Positions 52,659-61,991 of a stretch of 64,000 nucleotides of DNA are shown piece by piece. Positions within the stretch are counted from its first letter, which is position 1, and each line of letters begins with the position of its first letter. Source of the stretch: an uncultured Photobacterium sp. Lineage in GTDB: Bacteria; Pseudomonadota; Gammaproteobacteria; Enterobacterales; Vibrionaceae. The notes beneath the pieces were generated by a model. The model did not search any database and was not told the origin of the DNA. It saw nothing but the letters and a program-made list of their open reading frames with translations. The stretch is taken from assembly GCF_947502415.1 (NCBI RefSeq), contig NZ_CANMZV010000001.1, positions 310,001-374,000 on the forward strand. The letters run 5' to 3'. The translations under genes were made by a program, and so were the position numbers.

Positions 52659-53753
52659 CTATCTTTTCTTGTAAGGCTTGTACAGGCAAAGAGACATGAT
52701 GATGCCAAAGCAGACGCCTTGGGTGATCATGGCAGTACCGCCGTAGCTGAAGAAAGGTAGTGGGCTTCCCATTACTGGTAAGCCGCCGCTGACCATACCG
52801 ATATTAATAAAGGCATATAGGAAAAAACTCAGTGCCAGTGCGCCACTTACCAGGCGGTTGAATGGTGATTCACACTGACAAGCAAGCCAAATAACCCGCC
52901 CAGTAATGAAAAGGTAAAGGCTCAGAAGAATAACACTACCAATAAACCCCCATTCTTCGGCAAAGGTGGAAAAAATGAAGTCAGTATGGCTTTCAGGTAT
53001 AAAGCCTAAATGACCTTGGGTTGCATTAGTCCAACCTTTTCCTTTTATACCACCAGAACCGATTGCAATAAGCGATTGGATGATCTGGTAACCGGCACCA
53101 AGTGGGTCAGATTCAGGGTTAAGGAATTGAGTCACACGTTTTTTCTGATAAGCCGCCATAACGAAGAACCATAGGATAGGCACCGCTGTTGCTATTGCAG
53201 CCAGAAAGGATGAGATGATTTTCCAGCTCATACCCGCAAAATAGAGTACAAATAGTGCGTAAATGACGGTAAATATTGCGCCATCCAGGTCAGGCTGAAT
53301 AAAAATAAGTCCTGCCGGAATCGCAGTAATCATTAGGCAAGTCATGATTTTCTTTAAATCCGGTCTCCCTGCATCGGTTACCAGCATCCAGGCAATCATC
53401 ATAGGTACTGCGACTTTTACCAGCTCAGAAGGTTGGAAACGAATGGGTCCAAGAGCGAGCCAGCGTTGTGAACCGTTGGTACTGTCGCCCATGATAATCA
53501 CACCAAGAAGTAACACGGTGGCTACTCCATATAAATAGGGTGCAATGTGTTGATATTTGATCGGTGGAATGGAGGACATAACTACAATAGCACTTAATGC
53601 TATAAGTGCCCTTATTAGGTGTCGCTCCAGCATGGGGTCACTGAATCCACTGGCACTCCAAACAGTCAGGGAGCCGAGGAACATAAGCATTGAGATTGCC
53701 ATGAGTAAAGGCAAATCAAGTCTAGGTCGATAATTAAACATAGTTTGGGTCAA
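52659..53753 (-). CDS. rodA: RodA-type peptidoglycan glycosyltransferase (SEDS)
   Basis: A 364-residue, ten-helix SEDS polymerase that works with PBP2 in lateral-wall synthesis. Family markers include STNGSQRW (residues 91-98), RFQPSELVKVAVP, HTDFIFSTFAEEWG carrying the catalytic aspartate (equivalent to E. coli D262) and GLPVMGSPLPFFSYGG. It is not next to a PBP2 gene (mrdA), unlike in E. coli, and the QPDLG loop reads QPDLDGA. It may be a second RodA copy. It is alone on this strand with a terminator-like hairpin after it. Confidence 0.9.
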   Translation of the reverse strand: MTQTMFNYRPRLDLPLLMAISMLMFLGSLTVWSASGFSDPMLERHLIRALIALSAIVVMSSIPPIKYQHIAPYLYGVATVLLLGVIIMGDSTNGSQRWLALGPIRFQPSELVKVAVPMMIAWMLVTDAGRPDLKKIMTCLMITAIPAGLIFIQPDLDGAIFTVIYALFVLYFAGMSWKIISSFLAAIATAVPILWFFVMAAYQKKRVTQFLNPESDPLGAGYQIIQSLIAIGSGGIKGKGWTNATQGHLGFIPESHTDFIFSTFAEEWGFIGSVILLSLYLFITGRVIWLACQCESPFNRLVSGALALSFFLYAFINIGMVSGGLPVMGSPLPFFSYGGTAMITQGVCFGIIMSLCLYKPYKKR

Positions 53754-53817
53754 TAGGTATAAATTTTTAGTAAGGCAATGGTCTTAAATTTCAAAAGGTA
53801 TGGCTGTGATAGCACTA

Positions 53818-54342
53818 TTACACCGGATGGTCATTGAGTGCCCGGTATATTGCGTTACTTTCTTTCCAACCGCCCAATCGGTGTTCAGACGGTGACTGAA
53901 ACATTATTAGTGCAGGTAATTGTACAGCCTTCATTGCAATTAAGTGCCAAGGCCTTATTTGTTTTATATGAGCTGTTTTTTGCCAGATAAATCGTTTTTC
54001 GATGAGTCGGTTATGGATTAACTGGTGTTGAAGTCTCCAAAGGGATTGGCTGCTTGTTGACTGCCGATGCTTAGCCGGCTCAATAATGATTTGCGGTAAA
54101 GTTAATTGCTTTCTCTGTAAGTCGGCTGGTGGTTCAGCAGGTAAGAAGGCAAAATCAAAACTATCAGATTTTTCCCGTTTCTCCTCGGAACGATTGGTTT
54201 CTCTTACTTCTGTTTTCCAGTGAAATGTGTAAGGGAAGTGGGAATACCCTGGAAGCGTACTGGCAGCAAATAAAAAGAAATAGAGCATTGAAAAAGCAAC
54301 AGATGTCACCATCAATCGGGTGTAAGGGCTTCGCTTTTTCAT
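53818..54342 (-). CDS. Hypothetical membrane-anchored protein
   Basis: A 174-residue protein with one N-terminal transmembrane helix (LMVTSVAFSMLYFFLFAAST) and a mainly basic, histidine- and arginine-rich soluble part. No family is recognised. It lies 64 bases upstream of rodA on the same strand, so it may be co-transcribed with it. Confidence 0.6.
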   Translation of the reverse strand: MKKRSPYTRLMVTSVAFSMLYFFLFAASTLPGYSHFPYTFHWKTEVRETNRSEEKREKSDSFDFAFLPAEPPADLQRKQLTLPQIIIEPAKHRQSTSSQSLWRLQHQLIHNRLIEKRFIWQKTAHIKQIRPWHLIAMKAVQLPALIMFQSPSEHRLGGWKESNAIYRALNDHPV

Positions 54343-54557
54343 CGTTGAATGGCTAAGGTGAATGCGGGAGGTGCATAAAATATCCGTTTTTGGATAAAAA
54401 TCAATTAAAAAGCGGTGTTTCCGAGCATCATTGAATACTAAATATGCAATTGTTGCTGTTATTACTCTCGGTGTTGATGAGCTTGGCGGGATAAAAAGAG
54501 CATCTTGCTATACTTATGGCATTGGGTGTCAATTACGTAAGTCATGCAGGTGATAAT

Positions 54558-55019
54558 GTGAGAATTTTTTATTTTATTGTATTGTTCCTTTCGACTCTTG
54601 GCTTCTCAGGCTGTTCTAATAACCCTTATGGCGACTCTTACGGTGTTGCTGATACTCGAACTATTCAGCAAGTGCGCTATGGTACCATTGTCAAAACCGA
54701 ACCTGTAACGATAGAAGGTGAAGGTCAGGTTGTTGGTGCTATTGCTGGTGCTGCTGTCGGTGGGATCCTTGGTTCGAAAATAGGTGGTGGTTCCGGCTCT
54801 GATATTGCAGCTATTGGTGGTGGTGTACTTGGTGGTGTTGCCGGTAGCAAGGCCGCGGAAGGGGTAACACGCCGTAATGGTGTAAACCTGACGATTAAAA
54901 TGGATAGCGGAGAAACGGTAGCTATCGTTCAGGAAGTTAATCCAAATGTTATCTTTCAGGTTGGGCAGCGTGTCCGGGTGAATATCGACGGTAAAACTGC
55001 GCGAGTCATGCCAGAGTAA
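54558..55019 (+). CDS. Glycine-zipper outer-membrane lipoprotein (SlyB/Pcp-like)
   Basis: A 153-residue lipoprotein with a glycine-zipper 2TM domain. GTG 54558 is preferred to the upstream ATG at 54516, because AGG precedes it at the right distance and it gives a normal signal with the lipobox cysteine (GFSGC at about residue 19). The repeated AGAAVGGILGSKIGGG and GGGVLGGVAGSKAAEG form the zipper, followed by a C-terminal beta domain (VNLTIKMDSGETVAIVQ). SlyB-type lipoproteins stabilise the outer membrane under stress. Confidence 0.88.
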   Translation: MRIFYFIVLFLSTLGFSGCSNNPYGDSYGVADTRTIQQVRYGTIVKTEPVTIEGEGQVVGAIAGAAVGGILGSKIGGGSGSDIAAIGGGVLGGVAGSKAAEGVTRRNGVNLTIKMDSGETVAIVQEVNPNVIFQVGQRVRVNIDGKTARVMPE

Positions 55020-55135
55020 TACAGTTTACTGACGTTACCTGAACTAGTCGTATTTTTAGTATTGGTTCAGGTGTTTGTTTATGAGTTACGGCAGTGTATG
55101 GTGTAAAGATTTGATATCAAACTGAAAGATAAAGT

Positions 55136-55798
55136 ATGGAATATTTATCGTGTGTTGAAGTAGAACCAAATGTTGCTGCAACTGCTGCCGTGATCTGGCT
55201 TCATGGACTTGGCTCTGATGGACATGACTTTGAAGCGATTCTGCCAGATTTAAAATTACCTCAAAATGCACCTGTTCGATTTATTTTCCCTCATTCACCG
55301 TCTTTGCCGGTTACGGTTAATGGCGGGATCGTGATGCCAGCCTGGTATGACATTCTTGAGATGGGCTCAGGGCGTAAGATCAACACAGCTCAGTTGCTGG
55401 AGTCGGCGCAACAAGTAACAACGTTGATTGAACGTGAAATTGAACGTGGTATTGCCAGTGAACGTATTATTCTGGCTGGTTTTTCTCAAGGTGGGGCTGT
55501 GGCTTACCATGCCGCACTCAGTTTTCCGAGTAAATTGGCGGGATTATTAGCTCTTTCTACTTATTTCCCGACATCTGGAATCATTGAAATCACAGATGCT
55601 AATCGTTCTATCCCGCTTGAGGTAATGCATGGTAGCTATGATCCCGTTGTTTTGCCTTCGATGGGAGAAGAGGCGGTAAGTGATTTATCCTTGGCGGGGT
55701 TGTCTCCGAACTGGCGCACATATCCAATGGAGCATCAGGTTTGCTGGCAACAAGTACAAGATATATCGACCTGGTTGAAAGCAATATTGAAGTTATAA
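55136..55798 (+). CDS. Alpha/beta-hydrolase carboxylesterase (phospholipase/carboxylesterase family)
   Basis: A 220-residue cytosolic esterase of the EstB/YpfH type. The oxyanion-side IWLHGLGSDGHDF begins the fold; the nucleophile S117 is in AGFSQGGAVA, the acid in HGSYDPVV and the histidine in PMEHQV. It should hydrolyse short-chain esters or lysophospholipids. It is monocistronic. Confidence 0.92.
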   Translation: MEYLSCVEVEPNVAATAAVIWLHGLGSDGHDFEAILPDLKLPQNAPVRFIFPHSPSLPVTVNGGIVMPAWYDILEMGSGRKINTAQLLESAQQVTTLIEREIERGIASERIILAGFSQGGAVAYHAALSFPSKLAGLLALSTYFPTSGIIEITDANRSIPLEVMHGSYDPVVLPSMGEEAVSDLSLAGLSPNWRTYPMEHQVCWQQVQDISTWLKAILKL

Positions 55799-55861
55799 AA
55801 TTTGAAAGTATTATGCTGTGATATTCCTGAAGACACAGGAATACCACAGCGTTAAAGGATA

Positions 55862-56242
55862 TTATTTCCCGGCAATTTTCGCAGCCAGTAATCCTTGCAT
55901 ATTATAGATATTGGTTTTGCCATTGAATTCTAAGGCAATCGGAGCGGGTTGCCCTGAAACCCAAAGCTTTAGTTCCGCATCCAGGTCAAAGTGGCCTGTC
56001 GATTCAACGGTATACATGGTGATGGACTTGTATGGAACAGAACGATATTCCACTTTTTTACCTGTCACACCTTGCTTATCAATCAAGACCAAACGACGAT
56101 CGGTTAGCACGATCATATCTCTGATTAGCTTGTATGCTAGCTCTATTTGTTCACCAGGCCCTAAAATCGTTGTGAGTTCTTCCGTTGCTTCCTCGGTGCT
56201 CATTTCACCGGCGTTCCCTAAAATTGCATCGAACAGTCCCAT
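55862..56242 (-). CDS. Bacterial PH-domain protein (bPH_1 family)
   Basis: A 126-residue protein beginning MGLFDAILGNAGE. The fold is a single PH-like domain, with IVLTDRRLVLIDKQG and YRSVPYKSITMYTVEST as the family hallmarks. Function is unknown. It lies 16 bases after the exonuclease gene, so the two probably share a transcript. Confidence 0.85.
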   Translation of the reverse strand: MGLFDAILGNAGEMSTEEATEELTTILGPGEQIELAYKLIRDMIVLTDRRLVLIDKQGVTGKKVEYRSVPYKSITMYTVESTGHFDLDAELKLWVSGQPAPIALEFNGKTNIYNMQGLLAAKIAGK

Positions 56243-56258
56243 TGTTGCTCCTTATTTG

Positions 56259-56888
56259 TTAGCGGTTAGCCTTTTTCCTGAGGTAGGCCGGAACCGACGC
56301 TTTTGCGGTACGTGATAACTTTTGCATGACCGAGAAATCGGGCATACCTAGTTGATAATCTGACTCCAGATCTTCAAGGATGTTCAACCAAAGTTTGGCG
56401 GTCATTTCAGAATCGGCCAGCGCTCGGTGAAAAACACCATCGTTATCAATATTTTTGTATTCGACCAGCGTACCGAGCTTGTGATTTGGTGCTTGCTGAT
56501 ACAGGCGGCGGGCAATGAGCATTGAACAGGTAAATTGACCGTTGTAATTACAGCCGATTCGATCGAGTTCCGCATCAAGAAAGCGCTGATCAAATGATGC
56601 GTTGTGGGCAACGAGATTGTAATCAGCAATAAAATCGGCGAACTGCTCCATCACTTCGTCACAACCAGGTGCTGATTGCAACATCTGGTTGCTGATGCCG
56701 GTGTAGCCTTCAATAAAGCTACTGATTCTGAAACCTGGGTTCATTAGCTGCTGAAAGCGGTCAACAACAATGCCGTCATTCAATTTAACTGCACCAATTT
56801 CGATGGCACGATCGCCCATATTAGGGGAAAGCCCGGTTGTTTCGAAGTCGAGGACGATAACAGTATTGGCCGGCTGAGAGGTTGTCAC
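56259..56888 (-). CDS. DnaQ-family 3'-5' exonuclease
   Basis: A 209-residue DEDDh exonuclease. Exo I is VLDFETTGL, Exo II is VAHNASFDQRFLDAEL and Exo III is HRALADSEMTAKL, with all four acidic residues and the histidine present. It may degrade RNA or DNA and is similar to small DnaQ-like proteins of unknown role. It is co-directional with the PH-domain gene. Confidence 0.92.
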   Translation of the reverse strand: MTTSQPANTVIVLDFETTGLSPNMGDRAIEIGAVKLNDGIVVDRFQQLMNPGFRISSFIEGYTGISNQMLQSAPGCDEVMEQFADFIADYNLVAHNASFDQRFLDAELDRIGCNYNGQFTCSMLIARRLYQQAPNHKLGTLVEYKNIDNDGVFHRALADSEMTAKLWLNILEDLESDYQLGMPDFSVMQKLSRTAKASVPAYLRKKANR

Positions 56889-57040
56889 AATAAAGAACCT
56901 GTTTGGAGAGTGTATAGAAAGGAGAACATTGTAACCACCTTGCTGAGTGAATCCAATAAATCTGTACTAATGGATAATTGAGAGCACACTCTAGGTAGCT
57001 TGTTTCTTTGCTTATACTTGTGTGGTGTTAACTATATGAT

Positions 57041-57262
57041 TTGTTAGGAAATAATAATGATTATGCATTTGATGAACTAGACCTTAAGGTGGTCAAGATA
57101 GCCGCTGTGACCGAAAATGTACCTAGCCGAGCAGTGTGCGAGCGACTGGGGATGACTTTGGAAGGTGTAAGCTCCCACGCTGAAAATATTGATAGGAAGA
57201 TATTGGATCATGCCATCTATGCATACCACCGAGAGAATAATACTAAGCTGAATAATAAATAA
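57041..57262 (+). pseudogene. GNAT acetyltransferase, C-terminal fragment
   Basis: A 73-codon frame whose product resembles the end of RimJ/RimL-type acetyltransferases: AFDELDLKVVKIAAVTENVPSRAVCERLGMTLEGV, then DHAIYAYHRE. The first half of the domain and any normal start are missing, so this is a truncated remnant. Confidence 0.75.
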
Positions 57263-57492
57263 CCGACAAATTTTTATAGCTTTATTTTATGTTTAGCCCG
57301 CTTGCTTGTGAATTACTGACGATTGCCTTAGATAGTCAGTGACTTAAGTTCGTTTCTTTGAATGGGGGGATTGTTAACCCCTGTCCTGATGTCGCACAAA
57401 CGCTTTGACTCCTTTTTATATGTGCTGTATCAAACAGCCTGATTGCATTTTTTTGCTCAATAAAGAATAACAATATATTGAAGAGGTAATTG

Positions 57493-60400
57493 ATGAGGCA
57501 TATTCCGTCTTATCAGCGCGCTGTGACTTTGGGGATAGCAAGTCTTCTGGTTGCATGTAATAGCGGTGGCGATAGCAGCTCAACGACATATCAGTTAACG
57601 TCGCAAGTAAGTGGTAGCGGAGAAATTTCGCCTTCCAACCAATCTGTGCAGCAGGGTAAGAACCATACATTTACAGTTACTCCTGATGCCGGATTTCAAA
57701 TTCAATCCGTGACAGGCTGTAACGGGAAATTAAACGGTAATAAATATACGACAGGTGCAATCTCTGACGATTGCAGTATCAGTGCGGCTTTCATTACTAA
57801 CGTTCAGGCTGCAATTGAGCGTGAAGATCATACGCTTGCTTCAGCTCATGAGCTGATTCAGTTTAGTCAGGGGAAAATCACAGAAATTAAAGCTCAGAGA
57901 AAGGCTTTGATTGATACTTTGTATCAGGGGGTAGGTACATCGATATCATGGGATCCAGGCCATCAGAGTGTAACGCTGTCTTCATCCATGCCTGAGAATA
58001 CACATTTGGTTCTACGTTCTAATCAGGCATTCAAGAAGCCGACTGAGCCGTCATCTCACGGGTTAGTTTATGCTGGCCAGCAAGATGATTACCGTTATGC
58101 TGCGATGGCTGCCAACATGTTTTCGGTAGATACTAATCCTGCGACGGATCAGTTCCTGAAAAATACCATTAATTGGCTGATAAAGAATGATGATGCTACT
58201 CATCAATTGAAGTTGGTATCCTCGCATGTTCAAGATGGTTATTGGTCGCCGCACAATGTAAAGATGCGCGAATGGCTAGATAAGTACTATCCAAACCAAT
58301 ATTCCATGAATCAGGCAAATAGTTGTGATTACGAGACGTTGTCTACCTGTATAGATGAGCTTAAACCTGATTTAATCGTATTGGGTGATGATGATGATGA
58401 ACGTGGCTATGCGCCGCTGAAAGCCGCAATTGATAAAGCGAGAGCCTTAAAAATCCCTATTTTGGTTATGAATTATGGCTATGAAGGTAGTCCAATGCAT
58501 GCGCCGCTTTACCAGTTTATGGGGTTGGATTGGAAGATAAATTACTGGAGCCAGCATATTGCCAAGGATTTACCAGTAACGTCATTAAAAGATGAAAATT
58601 CTACATTTCAGGCTGTTGAGGAACTATTAGCACGTTTAGATGCCGGTCAGTTTGATGTTACAGCGTTAGAACAATGCGATACGAATTATATTTGGTGTGA
58701 AGACTCTGCTTTTATGGATGCCTTCAAGCGAGCTGCTGATTGGTATCGTCAGATGGCTGTTTGGCTAGATAGCCATAATATAGACGCATTTGCTGCTAAC
58801 AATCATTCACTGGCTAAAGCTGGCTTGTTGTTGGCTGATAAGTACCGCTCTACGATTGATTACCCCATTGAACATACTGAGCCGGCAGCATGGCAGCAGG
58901 CCATGTTTGCAGACTGGGTTGTGAGTTATGCGCGTAAGAATAACCTTGCTCAGCCTGATTTGGGTGTGCACGTCCTTGACCGTTCACAGGTACTCAAGGG
59001 AAGTAATGCGCACTATAGCTATCCGGCAACAGTGCAGGAAACTCGAACGATTAGTGTGCCTTATTCAGACCAGTGGACAACAACTGGATGGTATGCGCTG
59101 CCTGGGCAAATGGTGACAGTGACCCGAACTGATAATAGTGAAGTGAAGCTGGAAATTAAGCTTAATTATCATCGTAGTAACACCAACCGTGCCTATAAAA
59201 CGAAAATTTACCGTGGCCCATTAGAGGTGGAGCAGCAACGAATATCAGTTGATGCAGGGGAAACCATCTCGTTTTCGACGCCATATGGCGGTCCTATTTA
59301 TGCCTATCTGGAAGGAAATGCTCAGCCGGTTCAGGTATCACTATCGGTGAAAGGTGTAGCAAAGCATCCGGCGATTATGGATTTCAGTGATCCGGCTGAA
59401 ATCACTCGTTTTAATCAGGCAATTGAAAGCACTGAATTGCCTCATGTTGATTTGCGTACGGATGGAGCTGAACAGCACTTACGCCGAGATCGTTTCTTGG
59501 GGGCGATAGGTAGTGAGATCCCGACGGTCAATGCATTGCTGAAATCGATTGAAGAAGATCATATAAACAGTGTGTATACCCTTGCCGGTTATAAAATTCA
59601 GGGAAAAACACTGGAAGAGTCGCTACCTGCTGATGTGAAAACAATTTGTGGTAAGTTGTTTACCAATAAAGATTGTTTCGATACGTCGCTGCATCAACGT
59701 ACCATTATTCAGCACGCCAACTATGATCAGAATGCTCACTGTGGCAGTGGTTGTAGTGGAAATCCTTGGGATGCTTCCTGGGTGATATCGCCAACAGGGT
59801 GGGGGGATAATCACGAGTTGGGCCATAATCTGCAAACGAATCGTCTTAATGTGCAGTATGTCGAAGCCGCAGATGTTGATGACTGGACTAAATATAGCTC
59901 TCGCGCCGGGGAAAATTCGAATAATATTTTCCCGTATTACGTGAAATGGAAGTCTCATTATGTGCGAGATGGCAACACAACGACCATTACTGATGGTCAT
60001 ATGAACAATAAGGATTTGTTTTATGTATTTATGTCTGATGCTGCACAGGTAAAAAACAGTGCCGACCAGCGTGTTGTGCTCAAGAGTAAATGTAGAGTGA
60101 TGGAGGACGGTGCGACCGATCGCTATACAGCGCCATGGAAGAGCAATGCCTATGCGGTTCATAATGGCTATCGTATGTCTTTCTATATTCAAATGGCATT
60201 ACGTCTTGATAAGAAAGCGATGGTGACAGGCGATAATCTAGACAATGGTTTCCATGCTTTCACTTTGCTTTATCAGCACAGCCGCATTTTCCATGAGTAT
60301 GCAAGTAATGAAGCTGAGTGGCTGGAGAACCGGGACAGGCTTGGCTTCAGTGGCTTCCCATATTCAGGTCACGCAGTGTATGGTGGAGAAAATGTTCGTT

Positions 60401-60684
60401 CGATACCAGGAAATGATTTTATGCTGGTATCTTTAAGTGTGCTGACCAATCAGGATTGGCGTCCGTATTTTGATATGTTCGGCTTGCGCTATTCTAGTTT
60501 GGCATCGGCTCAGGTTGGTTTGAATGCTAAAGGTGGCGTTGTTGACACAGGTATGTATGTACTTGAGGATGATTTACCTCCGGCATCAATGGGCACAGGA
60601 CTCAATTTTCTGCCTCTGTCATTGAACGATGGGACTACGCAATGGCCGCGCGATAATTCAACGCCTGTTAATTGCTCGTTATAA
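57493..60684 (+). CDS. M60-family zinc metallopeptidase lipoprotein (SslE/AcfD-like)
   Basis: A 1063-residue lipoprotein starting MRHIPSYQRAVTLGIASLLVAC with the lipobox cysteine at residue 22. A repeat domain (residues about 30-100) is followed by a large unassigned region and then the M60 domain with the zinc signature HELGH (H774, E775, H778; NHELGHNLQ). Similar proteins digest mucin glycoproteins and are secreted by the type II system. ATG 57493 has AAGAGG six bases upstream. It is monocistronic and ends at a terminator. Confidence 0.93.
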   Translation: MRHIPSYQRAVTLGIASLLVACNSGGDSSSTTYQLTSQVSGSGEISPSNQSVQQGKNHTFTVTPDAGFQIQSVTGCNGKLNGNKYTTGAISDDCSISAAFITNVQAAIEREDHTLASAHELIQFSQGKITEIKAQRKALIDTLYQGVGTSISWDPGHQSVTLSSSMPENTHLVLRSNQAFKKPTEPSSHGLVYAGQQDDYRYAAMAANMFSVDTNPATDQFLKNTINWLIKNDDATHQLKLVSSHVQDGYWSPHNVKMREWLDKYYPNQYSMNQANSCDYETLSTCIDELKPDLIVLGDDDDERGYAPLKAAIDKARALKIPILVMNYGYEGSPMHAPLYQFMGLDWKINYWSQHIAKDLPVTSLKDENSTFQAVEELLARLDAGQFDVTALEQCDTNYIWCEDSAFMDAFKRAADWYRQMAVWLDSHNIDAFAANNHSLAKAGLLLADKYRSTIDYPIEHTEPAAWQQAMFADWVVSYARKNNLAQPDLGVHVLDRSQVLKGSNAHYSYPATVQETRTISVPYSDQWTTTGWYALPGQMVTVTRTDNSEVKLEIKLNYHRSNTNRAYKTKIYRGPLEVEQQRISVDAGETISFSTPYGGPIYAYLEGNAQPVQVSLSVKGVAKHPAIMDFSDPAEITRFNQAIESTELPHVDLRTDGAEQHLRRDRFLGAIGSEIPTVNALLKSIEEDHINSVYTLAGYKIQGKTLEESLPADVKTICGKLFTNKDCFDTSLHQRTIIQHANYDQNAHCGSGCSGNPWDASWVISPTGWGDNHELGHNLQTNRLNVQYVEAADVDDWTKYSSRAGENSNNIFPYYVKWKSHYVRDGNTTTITDGHMNNKDLFYVFMSDAAQVKNSADQRVVLKSKCRVMEDGATDRYTAPWKSNAYAVHNGYRMSFYIQMALRLDKKAMVTGDNLDNGFHAFTLLYQHSRIFHEYASNEAEWLENRDRLGFSGFPYSGHAVYGGENVRSIPGNDFMLVSLSVLTNQDWRPYFDMFGLRYSSLASAQVGLNAKGGVVDTGMYVLEDDLPPASMGTGLNFLPLSLNDGTTQWPRDNSTPVNCSL

Positions 60685-60721
60685 GCAGAAATAAATCAGT
60701 TTAGATTTGTTTTCGAAAATG

Positions 60722-60751
60722 AAAACGGCACCAAGAATGGTGCCGTTTTTG
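60722..60751. terminator. Bidirectional terminator
   Basis: Stem AAAACGGCACC / GGTGCCGTTTT with A and T flanks, between the M60 gene and the leftward DUF3859 gene. Confidence 0.92.
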
Positions 60752-60781
60752 TATTTCTCTATAAGGAAACCTTAATAAGGC

Positions 60782-61204
60782 TTAATATCCTCGGCGTTTC
60801 CAAAATTCAGCCTCGTCACGGGAATAGACTTTGAATGTTTTTTCGGCAATTATTTTGCCGTGCATTTCAATGGTCATTCGCCAATTACCGATTTTGTTTG
60901 AAATTGGCTCCCAAATGGTGTCGCCAAGATAAAAGTCCCAATCATTAGTGCGGACGTGGAGTTCGCCATCAAAAGGTTCCATTATCTCACCGGAATCATC
61001 AGTGATGTTCGGATGGTAGATACAGTAGCGGATTTTTTCACCGCGGGCTTTTTTGATATTTACCGTAAAGCCAAATTCAATGTCGATTTCTGCAGGAACA
61101 TCAGTAGTGAAGTTTTTAATCTTCGGCAGATGTTTTGATTCAGCGTCCCATGTAGTGTGAATACCATAGGTTTCGATACTAACAAAAGGTTTTGATTTAG
61201 CCAT
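60782..61204 (-). CDS. DUF3859 family protein
   Basis: A 140-residue cytosolic protein with a beta-rich sandwich. Family hallmarks are SIETYGIHTTWD near the start, EIDIEFGFTV in the middle and KTFKVY at the end. Function unknown. Confidence 0.85.
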   Translation of the reverse strand: MAKSKPFVSIETYGIHTTWDAESKHLPKIKNFTTDVPAEIDIEFGFTVNIKKARGEKIRYCIYHPNITDDSGEIMEPFDGELHVRTNDWDFYLGDTIWEPISNKIGNWRMTIEMHGKIIAEKTFKVYSRDEAEFWKRRGY

Positions 61205-61268
61205 ATGAAAGGGAACAGTTAAGTGTATTGGGATATGGGAAAAGTATACCTTAAGTAAGATAACAAAG

Positions 61269-61296
61269 ATAAAAAGGCTGATTTTAAATCAGCCTT
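61269..61296 (-). terminator. Factor-independent terminator of the small heat-shock gene
   Basis: Stem AAGGCTGATTT / AAATCAGCCTT with a single-base loop, followed on the minus strand by a T run. Confidence 0.85.
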
Positions 61297-61334
61297 GATG
61301 GTTACAGCGTAACACTAGGTATGGTGGTAATTCG

Positions 61335-61757
61335 CTATTTTATTTCAATTTGCTTACTGGCTGGTGGTGTTGGTTCGGCTTTGGGAACTTCTACCCTTAG
61401 AACACCATCAGTAAATGAAGCATGAATATCATCTTGCTTCAGGTTATGGCCAAGGTAAAAGTTGCGCATTAGTTTACCTTCATATCGCTCCTTGCGAAGA
61501 ACCCGATCGCCTTCTTTATGTTCTTCACTTTTTGACGTCGAAGCTTCAATAGAAAGGTTACCGTTGTTAATTTGCACCGTTATGTCTTCTTTTTTTACGC
61601 CTGGAAGATCAGCCGTGATCTGATAACAGTTTTCTTTCTCGATAATATCAATCCTTGGGGATAGTGTTTCAATATCGAAAGTATGCCTTAAAGCTGGAAA
61701 TGCGTTTTCAAACATCTGATTAAAATCAAACCATGAATCGCGTGGGATCAAGCTCAT
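61335..61757 (-). CDS. Small heat-shock protein (Hsp20/alpha-crystallin)
   Basis: A 140-residue holdase chaperone. The alpha-crystallin domain carries PRIDIIEKENCYQITADLPGVKKEDI and the closing GVLRVEVPK; the C-terminal IEIK stands in for the usual IXI motif. AGGAGG lies just upstream of ATG 61757. The upstream gap (61758-61991) contains no clear sigma-32 promoter that I can identify. Confidence 0.94.
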   Translation of the reverse strand: MSLIPRDSWFDFNQMFENAFPALRHTFDIETLSPRIDIIEKENCYQITADLPGVKKEDITVQINNGNLSIEASTSKSEEHKEGDRVLRKERYEGKLMRNFYLGHNLKQDDIHASFTDGVLRVEVPKAEPTPPASKQIEIK

Positions 61758-61991
61758 ATTTACCTCCTGTCAGATACGCTTTAAGTCCAGTAAAAGTGTA
61801 GTTAACTCTTGCTTTTTATGTGGTTAATTTTTCACCTTTTTGATTTTCCGCAATGTTATAGGGTGTGTCGTCAGCTGTTGTTGCGAATAGGAGAGAAAAT
61901 ATCACAGAGGTTGCACTATATTTATACTCACGCGACCTCACGATGCTCCTGTGGGTATTTAAGAGGGTAGTTATGCGGATGGAGAAGAAAG

